Source: Clostridium_AM tanneri (GTDB lineage: Bacteria > Bacillota > Clostridia > Clostridiales > Clostridiaceae). Taken from it: DNA of 64,000 nt. The stretch spans positions 1 to 64,000 of the forward strand of contig NZ_JARUJP010000001.1 of the NCBI RefSeq assembly GCF_033659955.1, written 5' to 3'. The translations under genes and the position numbers were made by a program. The notes beneath the pieces were generated by a model. That model searched no databases. It was not told the origin of the DNA and worked only from the letters and a program-made list of their open reading frames with translations. Shown here piece by piece: positions 35,870-44,314 of this stretch; position 1 is the stretch's first letter; each line of letters opens with the position of its first letter.

Positions 35870-36125
35870 TAACAAAAATTTTGAAAGTACTAAAAACAGG
35901 TGTGTAGGTAGAGGTGTACTGCGTAGAAAGCTTCGAATGAGGCTTAGAAGGTCTTATGCTGGTGATTTTGAAAATGTTAACGGAAACTCAGCTTTCGAAG
36001 AAAGCATTGAGTTGTAGTTCATTTTCAAAGATGAGCCAGCATTAGACCTTCTTGCCGAAATGAGGGCTTTCAAGCAGTATACCTCAACTTAACACACCGA
36101 TGTTTAGTGCTTCAAACTTTTGTTA
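35870..36125 (+). repeat. Long-hairpin element B (about 256 nt)
   Basis: One long imperfect hairpin. Its outer arms are TAACAAAAATTTTGAAAGTA (35870-35889) with the complement ending at 36125. Inner arms include GAAGGTCT...TGCTGG (35947-35963 region) with CCAGC...AGACCTTC (36036-36051), and an apical GCTTTC-GAAG-AAAGC type stem. It is homologous to element A but oriented oppositely. It ends 13 nt beyond the stop of the carboxypeptidase gene at 36139, so it could also serve as that gene's 3' structure. Confidence 0.7.
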
Positions 36126-36138
36126 CGCAATAAGATGC

Positions 36139-37329
36139 TTATACTCCTCTATCAAGGATTTTTACAAAATTGCCTTTAAGATTGCCAAAGATACCTGGTT
36201 TTTTAACATCTCTATCGCTGTATAGCTTAACTTTACCAACTAGTTCTCCGTTTACATATACTTCACAGTATCCAACGGTTTCGTTAGCTTTGTATTCCTT
36301 TTTATTTTTATCTATAATTGACTTCTTACTTATCTTGACATCCTGACCTTTTTCCATTACTACATTTAAATCTTCCTGTGCCTTAGCTATAAAGAATCTA
36401 TCTCCTTGTTTATTTAAAGCTATTTTTTCTACTTCCGCTCCCTTGGTAAATACCTTCTTAGCTTCAAACTTTGAGAACCCATAATTCATTAACATACTTG
36501 CATCTTTATTTCTTACTTTATAACTAGGTGAACCCATTATTACTGCAAGCATTCTGACTCCATCTCTTGTTGCAGTTGCAGATATACAGTATTTTGCTTC
36601 ATCAGTAAATCCTGTCTTTAAACCATCACAGCCCTTAAAAAATCTTACTAATTTATTATGATTTACTAATCCAATGGGACTTTTTCTTCCTTCAGATATA
36701 GTTTCCATATATGTTCCCGTATATTTTAATATCGCAGGATGTTTTAACAATTCCCTTGACATTAATGCTATGTCATAAGCTGTGGTTAAATGACCTGGTT
36801 CACTTAATCCAGTGCAGTTCTTAAAGGTTGTGTCTTTCATTCCAAGTTTTGCTGCTCTTTCATTCATTAATTTTACAAAAGCTTCTTGACTTCCAGATAA
36901 ATACTCAGCCATAGCCACTGCTGCATCATTTCCTGAAGCTATTCCTATACCTTTAATTAATTCTTCTACAGTCCTTACTTCTCCTGTGTCTAGAAGCATA
37001 GAGCTACCACCCATTTTTTTTGCATTTTCACTAACAGTAACCTTGTCACTCATTTTTATTTTACCAGAATCAACTGCTTCCATAGTTAATAACATAGTCA
37101 TAATTTTGGTTACAGATGCTGGGGGTAGTTTTTCATGTGAGCCCTTATCAACTATTATTTTTCCACTAACAGGCTCCATAAGTAATGCAGACCTGGCATC
37201 AACAGTTAAATTATCTTCCTGAACCTTAGTTTCCTGAGTGGGTGCTCCTTTAACTGGTCTTACAAAAACCCCCATAACAAAAATTAAAGTTAATAACAAG
37301 CTTATTAGAGCTTTGCTTTCCTTTTTCAT
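36139..37329 (-). CDS. D-alanyl-D-alanine carboxypeptidase, DacF/PBP5-like
   Basis: 396 residues with a signal peptide (ALISLLLTLIFVMGVFVRPV). Motifs: SxxK in LPPASVTKIMTM (~residue 72), SGN in GIASGNDAAVAMAEYLSG and KTG in GLKTGFTDEAKYC. A PBP5 C-terminal domain follows. It trims peptidoglycan side chains. In this position, between scpAB and deoB/xerD/spoIIM, clostridia often carry a sporulation-associated DacF. It has its own transcript: a terminator separates it from deoB upstream. Confidence 0.94.
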   Translation of the reverse strand: MKKESKALISLLLTLIFVMGVFVRPVKGAPTQETKVQEDNLTVDARSALLMEPVSGKIIVDKGSHEKLPPASVTKIMTMLLTMEAVDSGKIKMSDKVTVSENAKKMGGSSMLLDTGEVRTVEELIKGIGIASGNDAAVAMAEYLSGSQEAFVKLMNERAAKLGMKDTTFKNCTGLSEPGHLTTAYDIALMSRELLKHPAILKYTGTYMETISEGRKSPIGLVNHNKLVRFFKGCDGLKTGFTDEAKYCISATATRDGVRMLAVIMGSPSYKVRNKDASMLMNYGFSKFEAKKVFTKGAEVEKIALNKQGDRFFIAKAQEDLNVVMEKGQDVKISKKSIIDKNKKEYKANETVGYCEVYVNGELVGKVKLYSDRDVKKPGIFGNLKGNFVKILDRGV

Positions 37330-37391
37330 TTATTCTTCCTCCTTCCTTCGATTGTATTTTCTCCCGAATTCAATAATATTATGAAAAAATA

Positions 37392-37417
37392 TTTAAAAGG
37401 GCAAAAGCCCTTTTAAA
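37392..37417 (-). terminator. deoB terminator
   Basis: An 11-bp stem TTTAAAAGGGC/GCCCTTTTAAA with a 4-nt loop, followed on the minus strand by TATTTTTTC. Confidence 0.85.
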
Positions 37418-37524
37418 CATTTACACTAATTTTGAAAGATAGTCTTTTATAGGGATGCCTGCTATACTATAGCTTTTCCCAGTATTTTCTCAATTAGCTT
37501 ACTAATTTGGTTATTTATAAAGTT

Positions 37525-38697
37525 CTACTTAATTATTTCCTTTGCAAAACTCTCACCGTATAACTCATTTTTAATTTCTAATAAATCTAATACAGTTTTT
37601 CCAATGTCAGAAAAAGACTTTCTTATACCTATATTTGCACCACTTTTTACCTGCATTCCATAGATAAGCACTGGAACATATTCTCTTGAGTGATCTGTAC
37701 TTTCTGTAGTAGGATCGCAGCCATGATCTGCAGTTAAAATTAAAATATCTTCCTCCCTCATACTAGAAATAATTTCAGGAACTCTGTTATCAAAATCTAT
37801 TAATGCTTTAGCATACCCCTTAAAATCATTTCTATGTCCATAAAGCATATCAAAATCAACTAAATTAGTAAATATGATGCCTTTAGCAGTTCCCTTCATA
37901 TACTCTATGGTTTTGTCTACACCATCCATGTTACCCTTTATATGAACAGCATCTGTTATTCCCCTTTTATTATATATATCTTCTATCTTTCCTACCGCCA
38001 TTACATCAAGACCCTTTTCTTTTATATAATCTAGCATAGTTTTATCAAAAGGGTCTAGAGCAAAGTCTCTTCTATTTGCTGTTCTTGTAAAATCACCATC
38101 TTTACCAACAAATGGCCTTGCAATTATTCTTCCTACTGCCTTTTCTCCTACGAACATTTCTCTAGCTATTTTACACATTTTGTATAATTCATCTAGGGAA
38201 ATGACTTCTTCATGAGCAGCTATTTGAAATACGCTATCCGCAGAAGTATAAACTATAGGAAAGCCTGTTCTTACGTGTTCTTCCCCTAACTCTTTTATAA
38301 TTTCTGTTCCCGATGCTACTTTGTTTCCAATAATTTTTCTTCCAATCTTTTCTTCAAATTCTTGTATAATTTCCTTAGGAAATCCATTTGGATAGGTGTT
38401 AAGAGGTTCTTTAAGAACTACTCCTGCAATTTCCCAGTGACCTGTTACTGTGTCCTTACCTCGAGAGAGCTCAGCGCATTTACCAAAAGAACCGGTAGGA
38501 CTATCAACTTTATTTACACCTTTTATGCCTGTTATATGTCCTAGCCCTATTTTCTCCATATTAGGAAGGCTGATACCACCAACAGCTTTGGAGATATTAC
38601 CCAATGTGTCGCTTCCTATATCTCCATAATCTCCTGCATCAACCATTTCTCCTATACCCACACTATCAAGAACAATTAATATTACTCTTCTAGTCAT
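37525..38697 (-). CDS. deoB: Phosphopentomutase
   Basis: 390 residues, alkaline phosphatase superfamily. It interconverts (deoxy)ribose 1- and 5-phosphate in nucleoside salvage. Metal-binding motifs: ILIVLDSVGIGEMVDAGDYG at the N-terminus and LTADHGCDPTTESTDHSRE near residue 325. The active-site segment GKDTVTGHWEIAG (phospho-Thr) lies at ~residues 80-92. No other deo gene is adjacent. RBS GGAAAG lies before the ATG. Confidence 0.97.
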   Translation of the reverse strand: MTRRVILIVLDSVGIGEMVDAGDYGDIGSDTLGNISKAVGGISLPNMEKIGLGHITGIKGVNKVDSPTGSFGKCAELSRGKDTVTGHWEIAGVVLKEPLNTYPNGFPKEIIQEFEEKIGRKIIGNKVASGTEIIKELGEEHVRTGFPIVYTSADSVFQIAAHEEVISLDELYKMCKIAREMFVGEKAVGRIIARPFVGKDGDFTRTANRRDFALDPFDKTMLDYIKEKGLDVMAVGKIEDIYNKRGITDAVHIKGNMDGVDKTIEYMKGTAKGIIFTNLVDFDMLYGHRNDFKGYAKALIDFDNRVPEIISSMREEDILILTADHGCDPTTESTDHSREYVPVLIYGMQVKSGANIGIRKSFSDIGKTVLDLLEIKNELYGESFAKEIIK

Positions 38698-38793
38698 ATC
38701 TATCTTCCTTTCCTATATTATTAAGATATTTTTATTGTTAGTATTAGCCTATACTTCAATCTTTATTTCATAATTGCCATAGTACTAAAATAA

Positions 38794-38812
38794 GGCTCAG
38801 CTAGGCTGAACC
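38794..38812 (-). terminator. Probable xerD-like gene terminator
   Basis: An 8-bp stem GGTTCAGC/GCTGAGCC with a 3-nt loop on the minus strand, followed by TTATTTT. Confidence 0.6.
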
Positions 38813-38863
38813 CTTTGTTAACATTACATATTTGAAAAAATCTATTCAACTGTTTCTATTTAA

Positions 38864-39742
38864 TTAAGCCCTAGGATGGGTATTTTTATATACCTCTGCT
38901 ATCTTGTTTTTTCTAGAAATAGTCGAGTATATTTGTGTTGCTGATAAATCCTTATGACCTAAAAGCTCCTGAACAGATTTTATATCTGCTCCGTTTTGAA
39001 GAAGATGAACAGCGAAGGAATGTCTAAGGGTAAATGAATTTATAGTCTTATCTATTCCCGCTTCTTCAGCATAATATTTAATTATTTTCCAAAAACCCTG
39101 TCTTGTCATTTGCACACCTTTTAAATTTAAAAACAGTAAGTCTAAATTATAAATATTTAACTCAGTCCTTATTCTTAAATATTCTTGAAGGCAATTTACT
39201 GCAAAAGAACCTATAGGTATTATTCTCTCTTGTCTTTTACCATCCTTACATTTAATATAACATAATTTTAAGTTTATATCATAAGTAGTTAAATTTAAAA
39301 GCTCTGATACCTTCATTCCTGTAGCATACATTACTTCAAGCATAGCCTTATCCCTTATTCCTTTATTTACGCTAAGGTCTGGAAATGAAAGTAACTTGTC
39401 TACTTCTTCTATACTTAATATCTTAGGTATATTATGCTTAATTTTAGGTATTTCATAATCCATTACTGGATTTTCACTTATGATTCCCTTTTTCATTAGA
39501 TACTTATAAAAATTTCTTAAGGAAACAATATTTCTTACTATAGAAGAAACTGCCTTTCTTTCTTTTTGTAAATACTGTATATATGCCATTATAGTTACCG
39601 TTTCAATTTCCCTTATGTCTTCTTCTCTATTCTTTACAAAATCAATAAATCTACTTACATCTCTTACATAGGCATCTAAAGTATTTTTGCTAAACTGTTT
39701 TTTCTCTAAATCTTCTATGTATTTTAACAAAAGATTATTCAT
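38864..39742 (-). CDS. Tyrosine recombinase, XerD-like, with altered catalytic residues
   Basis: 292 residues: SAM-like N-terminal domain (residues ~1-90), then the catalytic domain. The tail QELLGHKDLSATQIYSTI...HPRA closely follows XerD, with the active Tyr in TQIY and His in LLGH. Two usual catalytic residues differ. The first Arg (XerD ATGLRVSEL) is Lys here (ATGMKVSEL), and the His of HxxR is Phe (SFTLRHSF). The box II Arg is kept. The nucleotides at both places read cleanly. It may be a chromosome-dimer resolvase of a clostridial variant or a recombinase with reduced activity. It lies in a spoIIM-Nudix neighbourhood typical of clostridial xerD. Confidence 0.85.
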   Translation of the reverse strand: MNNLLLKYIEDLEKKQFSKNTLDAYVRDVSRFIDFVKNREEDIREIETVTIMAYIQYLQKERKAVSSIVRNIVSLRNFYKYLMKKGIISENPVMDYEIPKIKHNIPKILSIEEVDKLLSFPDLSVNKGIRDKAMLEVMYATGMKVSELLNLTTYDINLKLCYIKCKDGKRQERIIPIGSFAVNCLQEYLRIRTELNIYNLDLLFLNLKGVQMTRQGFWKIIKYYAEEAGIDKTINSFTLRHSFAVHLLQNGADIKSVQELLGHKDLSATQIYSTISRKNKIAEVYKNTHPRA

Positions 39743-39772
39743 AGTATTCTCCTACTCTTTGAAGCTTTTATT

Positions 39773-40003
39773 TTAATATCTTAAAAAATCTTTAAAAACA
39801 GTAACATAGTTGTTGATCAAATCTATATTTTTATTAACAATATTATGAACAAGTATGCTGTTATCATAAATGTTAGGTTTACATATATAATAATATAAAA
39901 TAAAATCTAAAAACTTAGGTAAAAAGAAACCAAAAAAGATTAAAATTAAAAAGCATTTCAGAAATATTATTATAAAATCTGTAATGTTGCTTTTTATAGT
40001 CAT
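39773..40003 (-). CDS. Small membrane protein, unknown
   Basis: 76 residues. One hydrophobic segment (ITDFIIIFLKCFLILIFFGF, residues ~7-33), then a polar tail rich in Asn/Ile. The start codon overlaps the spoIIM stop by 4 nt (ATGA), which implies translational coupling, and xerD follows after 30 nt. This makes it a real gene rather than noise. No family is recognised. Confidence 0.65.
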   Translation of the reverse strand: MTIKSNITDFIIIFLKCFLILIFFGFFLPKFLDFILYYYICKPNIYDNSILVHNIVNKNIDLINNYVTVFKDFLRY

Positions 40004-40650
40004 AGTATAACACTTCCTATACTTGCTATAATAAATTTAATCATGTTAGGGGTAATATATGTCTCCATAAAGAAACCTAAAAACATAACAATACTTACTA
40101 GTACAAAGGAAAGAGAATAAGATGTAACTTTAACCCAAATACTAGAAGTCCACTGTCTATTATTCCTATCTTTAAATATCATCAACGAAAACTCCATTGC
40201 AAGTACAGAAGTGAATATTATACAGGGCACATATATAATATTTTGAGGTAACACCCCTAATAAGGAAAACCACATACCTTTTATACCCATGCCACTTATT
40301 ACAAAACTCATCGTAAAGCCTATAGTAAACCCTTTTATAATATCAATAATTAGTATAACAGGTATCCCAATCATTGTTAGTCCCAGAAACCATACAGCTG
40401 CCAAAATAGGTATATTACTTTTTACTGTTTCTATAAATACACTCTGATAATTTACTCCCTGTGAATTAATAGTAGTACTAAAGTTGTTTAGGTAGCTCAA
40501 AAGATCATTTTTTTCAAAGCCTCCCATATACCTGACACTATATATACCCAGTACTATTCCTGTACATACACATAGGAGACTTACAACGTAAAGCCAAAAA
40601 TTATTTTGCACATGTTTATTTACAACACCTAATATTTTGTTTTCTGACAT
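40000..40650 (-). CDS. spoIIM: Stage II sporulation protein M
   Basis: 216 residues with five membrane helices. Family marks include IDIIKGFTIGFTMSFVISGM and GVLPQNIIYVPCIIF. It is the membrane component of the SpoIIDMP engulfment machine, which remodels septal peptidoglycan after asymmetric division. It precedes the 76-residue gene and xerD and follows the Nudix gene by 67 nt. The ATG at 40650 is preceded by AAAGGGGGA. Confidence 0.94.
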   Translation of the reverse strand: MSENKILGVVNKHVQNNFWLYVVSLLCVCTGIVLGIYSVRYMGGFEKNDLLSYLNNFSTTINSQGVNYQSVFIETVKSNIPILAAVWFLGLTMIGIPVILIIDIIKGFTIGFTMSFVISGMGIKGMWFSLLGVLPQNIIYVPCIIFTSVLAMEFSLMIFKDRNNRQWTSSIWVKVTSYSLSFVLVSIVMFLGFFMETYITPNMIKFIIASIGSVIL

Positions 40651-40717
40651 TTTTTATCCCCCTTTTGTTTAATCATCTTTTTTATATTTATGACTAACAA
40701 GGGAGTTATATGACAAG

Positions 40718-41239
40718 CTATAAAAACATAAGTGCACTTATTGTTTTAGCATCTGTTATTTCACCGCTCTTTATCATTTCTTTTATCTTATCTATCTTTA
40801 ATTCCTTTACACTAATAAACTCATCCTCATCTCCTAGGCCATCTTTACCTTTATAGAGATTTTCAGCTTTATATATGTAGATATACTCATCGCAAAAACC
40901 TGGACTTGTAACTACTTTCCCTAAGTATTTGAAGTCTTTAGCCTTATATCCTGTTTCTTCTTCAAGTTCTCTTATACCGCAAATTTCAATATCTTCACCC
41001 TTTTCGATTTTTCCTGCAGGAAGTTCTAAAAGAGTTCCCTCTATTGGTTTTCTAAATTGTTCTACTAGGAGTACTGTATCTTTATCCTTAAAAGCAATTA
41101 TTGCTACACCACCACTGTGATTTACAATTTCCCTCTTTGATATTTTTCCATTTGGAAGCTCTACTGTATGGACATTTACATCTATTATTTTACCTTTATA
41201 TATATTTTTACTTTCTATAGTGTTTTCAAAAAAATCCAC
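40718..41239 (-). CDS. Nudix hydrolase, ADP-ribose pyrophosphatase type
   Basis: Start GTG at 41239 (GGGAGG 7 nt upstream) rather than GTG at 41254. The 173 residues contain a complete Nudix box, starting GKIEKGEDIE and continuing REL-EEETGY (residues ~78-100). SPGFCDEYIYIYKAENL follows, as in ADP-ribose pyrophosphatases (NudF-like). It hydrolyses ADP-ribose or related nucleoside diphosphate sugars. Its position ahead of spoIIM-xerD is usual in clostridia. Confidence 0.92.
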   Translation of the reverse strand: MDFFENTIESKNIYKGKIIDVNVHTVELPNGKISKREIVNHSGGVAIIAFKDKDTVLLVEQFRKPIEGTLLELPAGKIEKGEDIEICGIRELEEETGYKAKDFKYLGKVVTSPGFCDEYIYIYKAENLYKGKDGLGDEDEFISVKELKIDKIKEMIKSGEITDAKTISALMFL

Positions 41240-41367
41240 TTTTACACCTCCCACATGATATAGTCCTATAACTAAATCTTAATTTATATTAATTCTATAC
41301 TTTCAAAGTATAATTGTCAATTAAAGGAACATTAATATAACTCTGTTTTAAACTAAACCCAACTATA

Positions 41368-41396
41368 ATACCCTTAGGCTTTTTACCTAAGGGTAT
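41368..41396 (-). terminator. Terminator of the 60-residue gene
   Basis: A perfect 11-bp stem ATACCCTTAGG/CCTAAGGGTAT with a 7-nt loop, about 60 nt past the stop. Confidence 0.7.
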
Positions 41397-41454
41397 GCTA
41401 AAAATTCATCCTATAACACCTAATTTCTCATGAATATAACAATTGATATTTCTA

Positions 41455-41637
41455 TCAATGCTTTAGATCTCTTTGATCATTTATTTTTTCTATCAACTTT
41501 TTATAATATCTTATAATTTCCCTTAATTCCTCTTCTTTATCAGCATCGTCTACAATTTTATCTCTAAGTTCATTAATTCTGCTTACAATTAAATTTTCTA
41601 TATTTTTAATTTCCTCCATATCTAATTCTACTTTCAT
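41455..41637 (-). CDS. Small helical protein, unknown
   Basis: 60 residues, highly charged, likely two helices forming a coiled-coil hairpin (IKNIENLIVSRINELRDKIV and KEEELREIIRYYKKLIEKIN). AAGGTGATAAA lies before the ATG and a clean terminator follows. The fold recalls Spo0E-type phosphatases and the gene follows spo0A, but the SQELD signature is missing, so I do not assign that family. Confidence 0.6.
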   Translation of the reverse strand: MKVELDMEEIKNIENLIVSRINELRDKIVDDADKEEELREIIRYYKKLIEKINDQRDLKH

Positions 41638-41775
41638 TTTATCACCTTCCTTGTTAAATACTATGTGAATATAAATAATTTTAGAATTTTATATTTTAAA
41701 AATTTAAACTCATAATAATACTACTATTATTAATCTAATACCTTTTACTAATACAACTATATGATAGTATGTAAC

Positions 41776-41828
41776 AAAAAATCTTCTTATTATGTTTTTA
41801 CCTTTTCACATCAATAAGAAGATTTTTT
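41776..41828 (-). terminator. spo0A terminator
   Basis: A perfect 16-bp stem AAAAAATCTTCTTATT with its complement. The T-run of the minus-strand arm forms the tail. Confidence 0.88.
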
Positions 41829-41832
41829 TATG

Positions 41833-42648
41833 TTAACTAACTTTATTTTTTAATCTTAATTTATCTGCAACCATAGCAATAAACTCTGAGTTTGTTGGCT
41901 TGCCTTTGTCGTTATGTATTGTATATCCAAATATCTTATTTATTGTTTCCACTTGACCTCTTGACCATGCTACTTCAATTGCATGTCTTATAGCTCTTTC
42001 TACCCTACTTGCTGTAGTGTTGTACTTTTTAGCTATATTAGGATATAACTCCTTTGTAACTGCTGATAAAAGTTCCATATTATTCACTACCATAGTTATT
42101 GCTTCTCTTAGGTACATATATCCTTTAATATGGGCTGGCACTCCTATTTCATGTATAATATTGGTTATTTCCTGTTCTAAGTTAGTAGGTTCATTCTTAG
42201 CAAATTTTATTTCTGTAGTATCTATTATTGAAATACTCTTTTTTGCTTCTCCTCCACTACTTATAGTATTATTAAACATCTCTCTAATTCTTTTAGTAAA
42301 TACATCCATGTCAAAAGGTTTAACTACATAATAATCTGCCCCAAGTGTAATAGCTCTTTGTGTAATTTTGTCTTGTCCAACAGCTGAAAGCACTATTATT
42401 CTCGGAATAGGATTTATATCCATACTATTCAATCTTTCTAAAACACCAAGTCCGTCTAGGTGAGGCATAATAATATCTAATACCACTAAATCCGGCTTCT
42501 TTTCTTCGATAAGTTTTAGAGCTTCTACTCCATCTTTAGCTATTCCTGTAACAACAATATCTCGCTGATTTAAAAGATAATCATTGAGAATATTACAAAA
42601 CTCTTTGTTATCATCTGCAATAATTACACTTATTTTTGATTCTTCCAT
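41833..42648 (-). CDS. spo0A: Sporulation master regulator Spo0A
   Basis: 271 residues. Receiver domain with the acidic pocket ADDNKEF and the phospho-acceptor in DLVVLDIIMPHLDG (Asp ~56). Linker from ~residue 130. Spo0A C-terminal DNA-binding domain with ELYPNIAKKYNTTASRVERA and IRHAIEVAWSRGQ. It controls entry into sporulation and stationary-phase genes. The promoter carries sigma-H-like elements and a 0A box (42697-42725), indicating auto-control as in Bacillus. It follows spoIVB as in nearly all spore formers. Confidence 0.98.
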   Translation of the reverse strand: MEESKISVIIADDNKEFCNILNDYLLNQRDIVVTGIAKDGVEALKLIEEKKPDLVVLDIIMPHLDGLGVLERLNSMDINPIPRIIVLSAVGQDKITQRAITLGADYYVVKPFDMDVFTKRIREMFNNTISSGGEAKKSISIIDTTEIKFAKNEPTNLEQEITNIIHEIGVPAHIKGYMYLREAITMVVNNMELLSAVTKELYPNIAKKYNTTASRVERAIRHAIEVAWSRGQVETINKIFGYTIHNDKGKPTNSEFIAMVADKLRLKNKVS

Positions 42649-42696
42649 ATTTATTACTCCCCTTTATTTTATTAATTCCCATATCTTTACAATAAT

Positions 42697-42725
42697 ACAT
42701 TCGACAAAAGAATTTCAAATCCTTT
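42697..42725 (-). promoter_or_regulatory. spo0A sigma-H-type promoter with 0A box
   Basis: On the minus strand AAAGGATTT (42725-42717; sigma-H -35 RNAGGAWWW), 11-nt spacer, GTCGAATGT (42705-42697; -10 RNNGAATWW, one mismatch). TTGTCGAA (42707-42700), a full 0A box, overlaps the -10. It lies 49 nt before the spo0A ATG. Confidence 0.75.
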
Positions 42726-42756
42726 TTTCAAACAAAAATTTTTAATAAAATCTCAA

Positions 42757-42790
42757 ATAGAAGACAGCATATCTTTATGCTATCTTCTAT
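42757..42790 (-). terminator. spoIVB terminator
   Basis: A 15-bp stem ATAGAAGACAGCATA/TATGCTATCTTCTAT with one wobble position and a 4-nt loop, downstream of spoIVB and ahead of the spo0A promoter. Confidence 0.8.
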
Positions 42791-42883
42791 TATACAATGA
42801 TTTACCTGTATTTTACCATAGTTTTTACTTATATTTTAACTTTTTATAATTTTTTGTTTTTTTATTCTTATTTTTTTGCTATT

Positions 42884-44098
42884 TTATTTTGCTAAAATAT
42901 TAGCATCCTTAAGCATCCACTCTATATAAATACCATATCCCACATCCGGTTTGTTAATTAAAACGTGGGTTACAGCTCCTACTATTTTGTTATCCTGTAT
43001 TATAGGACTTCCACTCATTCCTTGAACAATTCCACCTGTTTTTTCAATAAGCTTTGGATCTGTAACTCTTATCACCATACTCTTTGGACCTGGCGTATCT
43101 TGGGACAGTAACTTCTCTATTTGTATATCGTAATATTTTGGCTCTTCACCATCTACAGTTGTTAATATCTTAGCAGGCCCTTCCTTTATTTCATCTCTAA
43201 GTGCTACTTTCATGGGCTTATAATGTTTATTTGATAATTTACTATTACTTTTACCAAAAACACCACACTCTGTATTTTTATATATTTTGCCTAAAACTGA
43301 GTCTTCATCAATAAATATTCCTTTTAACTCCCCTGGATTTCCTCTTAATCCTTTTTTAACTGATATTATTGAAGACGGTACTATTTCTCCAGAATCAATA
43401 TTAAGAATAGTTCCTGTATCTACATCAGTAATAGGATGGCCTAGAGCAGCAAACATTCCACTTTTTTCATCATAAAAAGTTAAGGTTCCAACTCCAGCGG
43501 TGGAATCTCTTACCCATAATCCTACTTTGTAGTTTTTATCTTCCTCATTCTTAACAGGCTTAACAATTTTTTCTGACTGCTGTCCTTTTCTTTCAACTGT
43601 AATTTTCAATTCTTTTCCTTCTGAATTATTAATCTCACTTTGGGTTTGTTCTGCATTTTTGATATTTACCCCATTTATTTTTACTATATTATCACCTATT
43701 TGTATTCCAGCTAATGCTGCCGGACTTGTTATTTTTCCTTTATCAGTTTTAATATCTGATAGGGCTACTACCAAAACTCCTTTTGTAGTTAATTTTACTC
43801 CTACTGGCTGCCCTCCTGGATATAAAACAATATCATTGCTAACAGCTTTAATTGATACAGATTTTACTGGAAAGACGCCAAGTACGTTAACACTTGCTTT
43901 TGTATCTTTTTCTATTATGTTTCTAAATCCCTTATTATTTTTTTCACATACCTTTACTAATGTATCAGACTTTAAATTTTGACCTTCTCGAATAAAAATA
44001 GTGGTAGGTATATTTTGAATTTTATAATAGGCAACTAATGTTATTAACAGGATAGGGATAGTTATCCAGCATAGAATGTTTCTGATTTTTTTGCCCAT
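42884..44098 (-). CDS. spoIVB: SpoIVB serine peptidase
   Basis: 404 residues of family S55. N-terminal membrane helix (ILCWITIPILLITLVAYYKI). PDZ domain (~residues 105-190) with ALAGIQIGDNIVKINGVNIK. Peptidase domain with catalytic His in ALGHPITDVDTG and Ser in GGIVQGMSGSPIIQ. Made in the forespore, it cleaves SpoIVFA and so triggers processing of pro-sigma-K in Bacillus; the same signalling role is assumed here. Located between recN and spo0A. Confidence 0.97.
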   Translation of the reverse strand: MGKKIRNILCWITIPILLITLVAYYKIQNIPTTIFIREGQNLKSDTLVKVCEKNNKGFRNIIEKDTKASVNVLGVFPVKSVSIKAVSNDIVLYPGGQPVGVKLTTKGVLVVALSDIKTDKGKITSPAALAGIQIGDNIVKINGVNIKNAEQTQSEINNSEGKELKITVERKGQQSEKIVKPVKNEEDKNYKVGLWVRDSTAGVGTLTFYDEKSGMFAALGHPITDVDTGTILNIDSGEIVPSSIISVKKGLRGNPGELKGIFIDEDSVLGKIYKNTECGVFGKSNSKLSNKHYKPMKVALRDEIKEGPAKILTTVDGEEPKYYDIQIEKLLSQDTPGPKSMVIRVTDPKLIEKTGGIVQGMSGSPIIQDNKIVGAVTHVLINKPDVGYGIYIEWMLKDANILAK

Positions 44099-44288
44099 AC
44101 TTTTACCTCCTGTTCTTATAGCATTTTTATGTTTTTAAGTTGCCCCTTTAGATATTTTATTATGCTATCATAAAGTTTCATTTAAAGTTAATACTTTGTT
44201 TTTAGCACCAAAATTTTGTTAAACTTTAATTATTAACATAAATATAGTTTTCTTTTAAATTATAAAAATTATTTATTATAAAACAAAA

Positions 44289-44314
44289 AAAGACTGCAAA
44301 TAATTACAGTCTTT
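44289..44314 (-). terminator. recN terminator overlapping the stop
   Basis: An 8-bp stem AAAGACTG/CAGTCTTT with a 10-nt loop, followed on the minus strand by a T run. It touches the recN stop codon. Confidence 0.75.

Noticed and set aside
35191..36138. IS200/IS605 or other insertion sequence remnant
   Set aside because: No transposase fragment, no target-site duplication and no short terminal repeats seen; the palindromes span the whole elements instead of the ends.
41455..41637. Spo0E-type phosphatase
   Set aside because: Size, helical hairpin and spo0A neighbourhood fit, but the SQELD signature is absent, so it stays an unknown small protein.
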